From an uncultured Clostridia bacterium (GTDB taxonomy: Bacteria > Bacillota > Clostridia > Christensenellales > CAG-917), in the NCBI GenBank assembly GCA_900554085.1, contig USGA01000004.1:1-17253 (forward strand): a stretch of 17,253 nucleotides of DNA, given 5' to 3'. Of the stretch, positions 1-6,629 are shown in pieces. Position 1 is the stretch's first letter. Each line of letters opens with the position of its first letter. The translations under genes were made by a program, and so were the position numbers. Under the pieces are notes generated by a model. It did no database searches, had not been told where the DNA came from, and saw only the letters and a program-made list of their open reading frames with translations.

Positions 1-43
1 GGCGTGTGCTTGGCTGCGGCGCCCGAGCGCGAAGCGCGAAGGT

Positions 44-71
44 TTGTGGTGCGGCAATAGCCGCACCACAA
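44..71. repeat. Perfect 12-bp inverted repeat (hairpin)
   Basis: TTGTGGTGCGGC, a 4-nt loop AATA, then the exact reverse complement. No T-run follows on either strand, so it is not a standard rho-independent terminator. It could be a structured element end (for example of an IS200/IS605-type or REP-like element) or the 3' end of a transcript lying outside the window. Confidence 0.6.
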
Positions 72-143
72 TGCCTAAAAGCCGCACTTGTTTATTCAAA
101 CACCCGCCATAGTGCCATAAGATTTTTTACGTATGATTTATAT

Positions 144-172
144 TTGCTTTTTGCTTCAAAAAGTGCTATAAT
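144..172 (+). promoter_or_regulatory. Sigma-A-type promoter with extended -10
   Basis: TTGCTT at 144-149, a 17-nt spacer, then TATAAT at 167-172 preceded by TG at 164-165 (extended -10). Transcription would start near 179. The first supported gene downstream is the GH39-like hydrolase at 461, which implies a leader of about 280 nt. I saw no better promoter closer to that gene. Confidence 0.5.
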
Positions 173-460
173 TATATCGTATACTAATACGCATACGACG
201 ATCCTTGCCGGCAATAGCAGCACGGCAACGACCCCTTATCCAAGCAATATCATGACCTTTGCATTACGGCAGAGTTTTTGTTTTTGAACTCACCTGCTTT
301 TGCCTATTGCGGATAAAAGTTTTTCTGACAAGCGCAGATATAGTAAAGGGCTCCCGAAGCTGTTTTTCGGCTCACGGTCTTTTATTGCCTGAAAGCTATT
401 GTAAGTAGAGCAATCTTGTTTTTAACGCGATCATATGATATACTTTTTACGGAGGCGTCA

Positions 461-2233
461 ATGAAAGATACCGCTAAAAAAGTCATAGCCGCATTATCTG
501 TCGCTGTAATCGTATTGACCATATTACTGGGAGGTGCCATAGCGGTTTCCGTAATTGTTGTTTCGCCCGGGCGCAGCGACGGTACTGCGTGGTTTTACGT
601 AGACGGCACGCTTTATCGTGCCGTTAAAGTCGAAAACGGCACCGTGAGCTGTCCCGATGTACCTACGGTCGCGGGCATGGTATTTGACGGTTGGTACTCC
701 GACGCTGACTACACCGGACAAAAAACGACCTTCCCCGCACTGATCGACGGCGACACGGCATTCTATGCGCGACGCATACCTATCTCCGAAGCCGACAACG
801 GTTATATGTCCGCATCGATCGCGATCGACGGATCCGTTGTCGTTGCCGATAAAATGAAGCCTGTAAACGGTATCAATAACGGTCCTGTAAACGGTATCGG
901 AATATTCGATGAGCCGTATATCGACGCTTCGGAATATTTTGCGAATATGGGAACTCCTTTCGTACGTTTGCACGACACGGAATATCCGTTCGGAAGAGAC
1001 GGCTATGTCGACATACACTGCGTCTTCCCCGACTTTTCCGCCGATGAAAAGGACATAACCAATTACGACTTCGATAAGACGGACGAATATGTGCGATCGA
1101 TACTTACCGCCGTACCGGATGCCGAGATCATTTACCGTTTGGGAGAAAGCATAGACCATACGGGCTCAGGCGGTTATACCGTAGTCCCGGAAGACATTGT
1201 CAAGTGGGCAAATATCTGCACGGAAGTCGTACGTCACTACTTTTACGAGTATGGCATTCGATTTTACGAGATCTGGAACGAACCCGATCAACCGGCAATG
1301 TGGAACGGCACTCTCGAACAGTATTACGAATTATATCGCGTAACTGCGCAGGCTATCCGGGAAGAATTCGGGGAGCAAGTCAAAATCGGAGGACCGGCGC
1401 TTGCGACAAGTACTACCGAAACCATCGGGGCTTTTCTTAAAGCCGTCGATGGCTATCCTCTGGATTTTCTGTCCGTTCATGCCTATCGTAGCGATCCTGA
1501 ACAATACAACTCCGATCAGTATTCCGTTTTTAAAAATATGCTCGCGGAACACGGCTATTCAAATGCGTTGCTCATACTTGACGAATGGAATTTCGTATCG
1601 GGATGGGACGAAGGATCTCTCGCTGACAGCTACCGCATTATTTCTTCGAACAAATCTGGGGCGTATGTTGCCGCCTCGCTGATCGCTCTCCAAAATTCGG
1701 CTGTCGACGCCGCTTTGTACTACGATTCGCAGATGACCGGTATGTGGTGCGGCCTTTACTACAAACCGTACTTCGATATCGGCAACGAAAGTCTTTCCGA
1801 ATTGATCGAAGCGTATATGGCAGGCGGCGCGGAGGCATTGAATTCTTTTATGCGCAAGCTGCTCGAAGAATACAAAGACGAACCATTACAACCGCTGTCA
1901 GGTACGTATGCGATGAGCGCATATGATCGACTCTATTCGATGACTTCCCCGATGCAACTCAGCGTCACTACGTCCGAGCATGGATTGTGGGCGATCGCGG
2001 TCACCGATATATCAGACGGAACAACCGGGATGCTTGTTTCCAACTGCGCCGACACGGGTAAAAATATCGTGACAAACATCAGCGGCGCGGATATTCCGAA
2101 CGGAACTGTCGTATCGGGTACTGTTTGGGAATGCTCTGCCGACGGAAAGCCGCTCAATGCAACCATTACGGATGGCACGGCGGTATTTGCCTTGGGACCG
2201 TATTCATTCGCCTATTTCGAAGTACAGGCGTAG
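461..2233 (+). CDS. Membrane-anchored GH39-like (clan GH-A) glycoside hydrolase
   Basis: A 590-residue secreted protein. The start is set by ATG at 461 with GGAGG 5 nt upstream; the frame extends upstream to a TTG at 416 without support. Residues about 8-33 are one hydrophobic segment (signal anchor). Residues about 44-104 resemble a single InlB/Listeria-Bacteroides repeat (VFDGWYSDADYTG). The catalytic (beta/alpha)8 part follows: YEIWNEPDQ gives the probable acid/base Glu274, and LILDEWNF gives the probable nucleophile Glu375. A C-terminal beta-sandwich-like region ends at FAYFEV. GH39 members include beta-xylosidases and alpha-L-iduronidases, so a xyloside or uronide substrate is possible, but the sequence does not decide it. 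I see no LPXTG motif, so anchoring is probably N-terminal. A 15-nt direct repeat (860-874, 884-898) encodes the doubled PVNGI. Clan assignment is fairly sure; substrate is unknown. Confidence 0.8.
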   Translation: MKDTAKKVIAALSVAVIVLTILLGGAIAVSVIVVSPGRSDGTAWFYVDGTLYRAVKVENGTVSCPDVPTVAGMVFDGWYSDADYTGQKTTFPALIDGDTAFYARRIPISEADNGYMSASIAIDGSVVVADKMKPVNGINNGPVNGIGIFDEPYIDASEYFANMGTPFVRLHDTEYPFGRDGYVDIHCVFPDFSADEKDITNYDFDKTDEYVRSILTAVPDAEIIYRLGESIDHTGSGGYTVVPEDIVKWANICTEVVRHYFYEYGIRFYEIWNEPDQPAMWNGTLEQYYELYRVTAQAIREEFGEQVKIGGPALATSTTETIGAFLKAVDGYPLDFLSVHAYRSDPEQYNSDQYSVFKNMLAEHGYSNALLILDEWNFVSGWDEGSLADSYRIISSNKSGAYVAASLIALQNSAVDAALYYDSQMTGMWCGLYYKPYFDIGNESLSELIEAYMAGGAEALNSFMRKLLEEYKDEPLQPLSGTYAMSAYDRLYSMTSPMQLSVTTSEHGLWAIAVTDISDGTTGMLVSNCADTGKNIVTNISGADIPNGTVVSGTVWECSADGKPLNATITDGTAVFALGPYSFAYFEVQA

Positions 2234-2393
2234 CGCACTTGTATGCCTGACTGAAAAAACCGCCGCACTCAAAGATAAATACGACGGTGTGACAAAAGAG
2301 ATCGAAGATATTTATTACAAAGGCTTTTCGGACGAGGAGGTCAAGCAATTTGAAAGTTATCTGAAACGCATCCTCAACAATTTGGGAGGCTGA
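2232..2393 (+). pseudogene. C-terminal remnant of a MarR-family regulator
   Basis: From about 2238 the frame reads CLTEKTAALKDKYDG and ends with FESYLKRILNNLGG, which matches the C-terminal dimerisation helices of MarR regulators, in particular those found beside radical-SAM mobile-pair genes. The DNA-binding winged helix and the start codon are missing. The recognisable part begins within a few bases of the stop codon of the hydrolase (2231-2233) and is in a different frame, so a deletion or recombination joint lies at about 2233-2240. Its TGA (2391-2393) is 1 nt from the next gene's ATG, and its last codons contain that gene's ribosome binding site, which may be why this end survived. Any translation by a start inside the hydrolase gene would give a non-functional fragment. 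Confidence 0.75.
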
Positions 2394-2394
2394 T

Positions 2395-3276
2395 ATGGAC
2401 GAAGTAAAGATACGCGATATACAAGTAAAAACCGTACTCACAAAATCAAACCTGCCCATAGCCGGTTACTCGGTAAATCCCTATGTAGGCTGCACGCACG
2501 CCTGCAAGTATTGCTATGCTTGTTTCATGAAACGGTTTACGGGGCATGACGAGCCGTGGGGAACCTTTCTCGACGTAAAGCATTGGGAGCCGATCAAAAA
2601 TCCGCAGAGGTACGACGGGCAGACGATGATCGTAGGCTCGGTCACGGACGCTTATAATCCGCAGGAGGAAACGTTCCGCCGGACGCACGCCTTTTTAGAG
2701 CAGATGCAGGGCAGCAGAATAAACCTTATTATCACCACCAAGTCAGATCTTGTGCTGCGCGACCTTGATTTGATAAAGACTTTCCCGTCTCCCCTTATAA
2801 GTTGGTCGATAAACACACTCGACGAAAATTTCAAGAACGATATGGACAGCGCTGTTTCCATAGAGCGCAGGATTGCGGCAATGAAAAAGTGTCACGAAGA
2901 AGGCATTCGAACAACCTGCTTTATATCGCCCATATTCCCTGAAATCACCGAAGTATTTGACATTGTTGAAAAAATCAAGGACTTCTGCGACTATATTTGG
3001 CTGGAAAATCTGAATCTGCGCGGCAATTTCAAGGCAGACGTCATGAACTATATTGAGGAAAAGTACCCCCCTCTTTTGCCGCTGTACCGCGAAATCTATA
3101 ATAAGAACGATACGACCTATTGGAAGATATTAGACCAAAAGGTTGCGGACTACGCCTGCGCAAACGATTTCATGTATGTAATCGACGAAGAACCTTTCCT
3201 GCGCAACCCCACAGGCAAACCCATCATTATAAATTACTTCTATCATTCGCAGATAAAGCAATCTGCTAAAAAATAA
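2395..3276 (+). CDS. Radical SAM mobile-pair family protein (SPL-like), probably the B member
   Basis: A 293-residue, apparently intact radical SAM protein. NPYVGCTHACKYCYA supplies the CxxxCxxC cluster-binding cysteines (C33, C37, C40) that hold the [4Fe-4S] cluster used to cleave S-adenosylmethionine. The pattern GCxHxCxYCYA, MKRFTGH, GSVTDAYNPQE and WLENLNLRGNFK fits the spore-photoproduct-lyase-like proteins encoded as a 'radical SAM mobile pair' (two radical SAM genes plus a MarR regulator on mobile elements), and the MDEVKIRDIQ start resembles member B. The start is ATG 2395 with GGGAGG at 2384-2389. The partner radical SAM gene is absent and the MarR gene is only a remnant, so this is an orphan. 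It is now probably read from the upstream hydrolase transcript. The reaction and substrate of this family are not established to my knowledge; a nucleic-acid role is only suggested by the resemblance to SPL. Confidence 0.8.
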   Translation: MDEVKIRDIQVKTVLTKSNLPIAGYSVNPYVGCTHACKYCYACFMKRFTGHDEPWGTFLDVKHWEPIKNPQRYDGQTMIVGSVTDAYNPQEETFRRTHAFLEQMQGSRINLIITTKSDLVLRDLDLIKTFPSPLISWSINTLDENFKNDMDSAVSIERRIAAMKKCHEEGIRTTCFISPIFPEITEVFDIVEKIKDFCDYIWLENLNLRGNFKADVMNYIEEKYPPLLPLYREIYNKNDTTYWKILDQKVADYACANDFMYVIDEEPFLRNPTGKPIIINYFYHSQIKQSAKK

Positions 3277-3721
3277 TCGCAGTACCCGTCAAAACCCTTT
3301 TGAAACGAAAAATTGAATTTGGTGGTGTAGCAATACTTGATAAAAAGTGTCCATAAAAATATGTGACAGTCTTGATATGAAAGAACTCGAAGCACAGATC
3401 GCAGGACTTGACTTTGACATCGGGCAAGAGAAACAACGCAACTATACATATCTTTCACCTGAAAGCGTAGAAAAGTATTTGAACTCGATTATATGCGGCG
3501 ACATACAGGAAATGCCCGTGCGGAAACTGATAGTGAAAGCGTTTGTGCGAGAAGTGATACTCGATAACGACAACGTAACGATAACATATAACTTTACCGA
3601 AAACTATACGAAGTATAGAGTTACGCAAGAAATAATACAAAAAGTGCAAAGGCAGTCTCGAAAAAAGACTGCCTATAATAAAAATTTGTGTTCGTATAAA
3701 CTCCCACCGCTTCCGCCAGAG

Positions 3722-3747
3722 AAACCCGCTCTTTCCGAGCGGGTTTT
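3722..3747 (+). terminator. Rho-independent terminator (first copy of module)
   Basis: AAACCCGCTC, loop TTTCC, then GAGCGGGTTT and one more T: a 10-bp stem with a 5-nt loop. It would stop transcripts coming from the hydrolase/radical SAM/recombinase region. It is preceded by CCCACCGCTTCCG (3703-3715), which recurs before the second terminator. Confidence 0.75.
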
Positions 3748-3857
3748 ACTGTTTGCGCGCGATGGTATTCTTTACCTGTCGCTGACGCGATTGGCGCAAC
3801 GGCGCAGCAATCGCTGTTCCGTCGCTTCGCTCCTTACGAACCCACCGCTTCCGAAAG

Positions 3858-3882
3858 AAAACCCGCCTGCTCGGCGGGTTTT
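3858..3882. terminator. Bidirectional terminator between converging transcripts
   Basis: AAAACCCGCC, loop TGCTC, then GGCGGGTTTT: a 10-bp stem with A-tract and T-tract on either side, so it can work on both strands. On the minus strand it lies about 38 nt past the stop of the surface-protein gene and would end the ABC operon transcript. On the plus strand it backs up the terminator at 3722. Confidence 0.8.
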
Positions 3883-3919
3883 CAGTGGTTGTTTCAAAAT
3901 GCGATTCCGCACCGTCCGT

Positions 3920-6604
3920 TTACGCTTCTAAGTGCAAGCGGTCGATAAGACGGGAGTTGACCACACACACGCTTGAGGGAGTGATGTCCGTCACCGTGTT
4001 GTCGTAACTCCACAGATAAAGCGGGTATTTCAAAATCCCGAGGTCCTCGAGGGCGCCGAGCAGGCTGTCTTCGAAATCGCTGGTGCTTATGATGTTGAAC
4101 CTGTCGTCGTCGGTGGTAAAGTTGTCGCCCTCGGGGAGATAACTCCTGACCGTGAGACCGGAGGACATAAACGCCACGTGTACGTATGTGCCGTTATTGT
4201 AGTTATAGCGGAAAGGCGCAAGGTAGTCCGACGAAAGCACGATATCCCGAAGCAGGCTCTGCACGAAATCCACGGCGCTGCTGCTGCCGACCGAACTCAG
4301 AGCGTCCTCGAGAGTCTCGTCGGGGATGAAAGAGCCCTGACTGATGTCGAACCAGCAATACGCGTCAAGGAAACCTTCTATCGTGAGCGTGGTTCTGGTG
4401 GGCGCGCCTTCGGGCACGTTGGGAGAACCGCCCGCGTCGGTGCCGTTATAGTCTGCTCCGTACTGGAAGTTGGACGGGCTGAGACAGTTGGTCAGGACGC
4501 AGTTGCGCATAGTAAGGTCCGTGAAATAATTTGCGGGGCATCTGACGTGAATACCGCCGCCCGACGTGTTGCGGATAATCGTGCCCACCACGGTGATTTT
4601 TCCACCTGTCATAGACATAGTCGAGCGTGCGTTCTCGAAAATGGAGTATTCGACGAGTTGATTCTCCCACATAGCCTGGTCGAACCGCAGGCAATAGCCC
4701 TGCTGATAGGTCTCGGCCTTGATGACCCCGTCTTCGGGCACGGGATTTGCTCGAAGCGTGACATTGGACACGACCATATTGCTTTCCTTGACGGTGATGA
4801 TTGCGACGCTCTTGTTATTGGGAGAGCCGAGTTGCGCGAATTGCGTGGTATAAACCGTGTAGCCGTTGCCGTAGAGGCTGGCTTTGGAGTCTATCGTCGC
4901 ATTGCCCTCGACTGCAACGGAATTGGCGAGCACGGCGTCAATCCCGCCCGTAAGCGCGGACTTGAGTTGCGAGTAGTCCGACACCTGCACACCGTCGATT
5001 ACGTAGAACGAGAAGGAAGCGGTCGAATATTTGGAAAGCGCGGGGTCGTCGTATTTGGGATAACGCGCGCTGACGGTGACGGTGACCTTTGTCCTCTCGG
5101 AGAACAACCCGTCCGCCTTTATTTTGTCATAATCGAACACGAGCACGTTGTTACTGAAAGACACGTAATCCGCGAAATTGTCCACTCCCTCTATGTCGAG
5201 TGCGAACACAAATGCGGAACAGAACTCTTCCGCGCTTTCGCCACTGTCCGCTACGGGATATCTGATATCGACGGTATAGGTGTTGTCGACAATGTTCTGA
5301 CCGTCGTATTTACCCGTGGCCACAACGGTTTGACGGGCAAGACCGAGTTGCATCGACGCTTCGGTATCCTCGAGTTGAAGCACGGCAACCTTGCGGGCGA
5401 CGGTAATATCGAGCGACACGGAACCTACTCCGTCCACGTTTGCGGTTATTGTGGTGTTGCCGCTTGCGACGCCGTATACGTAACCGTCGGGATTAACCGT
5501 CGCGACGGCGGAAACGCTCGAAACCCACGAAGTGACTTCGGGTGCGGGGTCGCTCCTGAGGTCGGATTTCCAATCCACGGTAAGCCACAGCGGCATACCG
5601 TCCTTTTCGAGCACGTAACCGTCGGCGGTGAAATACTCGGAGCCTTTTATAACAAGTTCGTCCTCGCCGCAGACGTAAAGAGTCACGGGGTCGTTGCCCA
5701 CGCGGAAACTGGCTTCGTCGGCATCGGAACCGATAACGACGTTGCCGTCCTTGATTTCGCAGTTGGTTATGGGAGTGACGTCGGAAGCGGAAAGACCGAG
5801 GTCGGAAAGAGCCACCGTCCTGAGATGCGTGTAAACCTCGCTGCCGAAAGCCGTCGCGCCGCGTACGACGTCGACGGTGAATACCGCTTCGATTATTTCT
5901 CCGTCGTCGCGTGTGACGGAAACGGATATTTCCGCACTGCCCTCGCTTATGCCCGTGACCACGCCGTTGTTATCCACCACGGCGACTGCGGGCGCGTTGC
6001 TCGCCCAGACGGCGGAGCGAACCACGGCGTCTATGGGCGTGAAGACGGGAGTAAGAAGTATGCTGTCACCGACGTCCACGGTGGATTTGCCCGTAATCCT
6101 GATTGCGGACAACGCCCCCGTGACGCGGACGGAACACCTCGCAGACACCGAACCTTCGGCGGTAACCGTCAGGTCGAACGTGCAATAAGCGGCGACCTTG
6201 AGATATCCGCGTTCGTTCGATTGTGTGCCTATAAGGTCGGTGTGCGTGGCCTTGTCCTGTTTGAGGAACTCAACGTAATACTCGCCCGTGACATCGTCGA
6301 TACCGTCGCCGTTTGCGTCCGTTATTTCGGAGTCGAGCGGCGTAATGCCGGAGATTGTCATCTCGACGTCTGTATTTGTGGCGTGGGCGGGCGAAACGGT
6401 GACGCCCATTATGCTCATAAGTTCGTCGACGGAATAGTAATCGTCTGCGGAATAGGTTATTTCCAAATCGACGTTACCGTTTTCCAGCGTGACGCTTTCG
6501 ACGGGAATGTAAGCGCGAATAGAGACGAAGTTCGCAACCAGTCCGATAGTCATAACGACTATGAGCGGGACGATTACAAGAACGCCCATCATTATTTTTT
6601 TCAT
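3920..6604 (-). CDS. Large membrane-anchored surface protein with Big_2 Ig-like domains and a beta-helix-like region
   Basis: 894 residues; ATG at 6604 with GAGAGG about 8 nt upstream. Residues about 5-28 form one hydrophobic segment without a clear cleavage site, so it is likely an N-terminal anchor with the rest outside the cell. Residues 96-104 (DANGDGIDD) form a calcium-loop-like motif. Residues about 162-246 look like a Big_2 domain (VWASNAPAVAVVDNNGVVTGISEGSAEISV). A second Ig-like unit spans about 340-404 (VATVNPDGYVYGVASGNTTI), with a further beta-rich part to about 535. Residues about 545-745 resemble a right-handed parallel beta-helix (repeated short strands, IIRNTSGGGIHVR, MRNCVLTNC). 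The last 150 residues are not recognised. There is no LPXTG or S-layer repeat. It is the last gene after the ABC ATPase and permease, 25 nt behind the permease, so it may be an exporter partner or a co-regulated adhesin. No enzymatic residues were recognised. Confidence 0.7.
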   Translation of the reverse strand: MKKIMMGVLVIVPLIVVMTIGLVANFVSIRAYIPVESVTLENGNVDLEITYSADDYYSVDELMSIMGVTVSPAHATNTDVEMTISGITPLDSEITDANGDGIDDVTGEYYVEFLKQDKATHTDLIGTQSNERGYLKVAAYCTFDLTVTAEGSVSARCSVRVTGALSAIRITGKSTVDVGDSILLTPVFTPIDAVVRSAVWASNAPAVAVVDNNGVVTGISEGSAEISVSVTRDDGEIIEAVFTVDVVRGATAFGSEVYTHLRTVALSDLGLSASDVTPITNCEIKDGNVVIGSDADEASFRVGNDPVTLYVCGEDELVIKGSEYFTADGYVLEKDGMPLWLTVDWKSDLRSDPAPEVTSWVSSVSAVATVNPDGYVYGVASGNTTITANVDGVGSVSLDITVARKVAVLQLEDTEASMQLGLARQTVVATGKYDGQNIVDNTYTVDIRYPVADSGESAEEFCSAFVFALDIEGVDNFADYVSFSNNVLVFDYDKIKADGLFSERTKVTVTVSARYPKYDDPALSKYSTASFSFYVIDGVQVSDYSQLKSALTGGIDAVLANSVAVEGNATIDSKASLYGNGYTVYTTQFAQLGSPNNKSVAIITVKESNMVVSNVTLRANPVPEDGVIKAETYQQGYCLRFDQAMWENQLVEYSIFENARSTMSMTGGKITVVGTIIRNTSGGGIHVRCPANYFTDLTMRNCVLTNCLSPSNFQYGADYNGTDAGGSPNVPEGAPTRTTLTIEGFLDAYCWFDISQGSFIPDETLEDALSSVGSSSAVDFVQSLLRDIVLSSDYLAPFRYNYNNGTYVHVAFMSSGLTVRSYLPEGDNFTTDDDRFNIISTSDFEDSLLGALEDLGILKYPLYLWSYDNTVTDITPSSVCVVNSRLIDRLHLEA

Positions 6605-6629
6605 TCGGAATACCTCTCAGGCCGCGCGG

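Larger units (their letters stand above)
1..460. other. Gene-free stretch upstream of the GH39-like gene
   Basis: No reading frame here has both a plausible start with a ribosome binding site and protein-like composition. The stretch holds a perfect hairpin (44-71), a promoter-like site (144-172) and about 280 nt of possible leader before the hydrolase ribosome binding site at 451-455. A small stem (CCGAA/TTCGG) around 355-370 is the only other structure noticed. The first 40 bases carry a short tandem GCGCGAA. Confidence 0.5.
3703..3882. repeat. Duplicated terminator module
   Basis: CCCACCGCTTCCG occurs at 3703-3715 and 3841-3853, each followed by a few bases and then a hairpin beginning with AAACCCGC with a 10-bp stem and a 5-nt loop. 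The copies are 138 nt apart. The inner stem and loop bases differ (CTC/GAG versus CC/GG), yet both stems stay fully paired. Confidence 0.6.
3347..3931 (+). pseudogene. C-terminal fragment of a large serine recombinase
   Basis: From about 3377 to 3640 the frame encodes a helical stretch (MKELEAQIAGLDFDIGQEK) followed by LSPESVEKYLN, a GDI segment, RKLIVKAFVREVILDNDNV and ITYNF. This is the pattern at the C-terminus of large serine recombinases (resolvase/invertase family with recombinase and zinc-ribbon domains). The catalytic resolvase domain, the recombinase domain and most of the coiled coil are missing, and the only start is a GTG at 3347 without a ribosome binding site. After about 3650 the frame runs through a 9-bp hairpin (3650-3674) and two terminators and loses protein character, so the original stop is probably lost and the TAA at 3929-3931 is incidental. 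Together with the MarR and radical SAM remnants it marks a decayed mobile element. Confidence 0.7.

Noticed and set aside
6..287. 93-codon plus-strand frame at the window's left end
   Set aside because: It spans the perfect hairpin and the promoter-like site, has no ribosome binding site and has no protein-like character.
3703..3882. CRISPR-like array (repeated 13-mers)
   Set aside because: Only two copies, each attached to a terminator hairpin; no regular spacer array and no cas genes.
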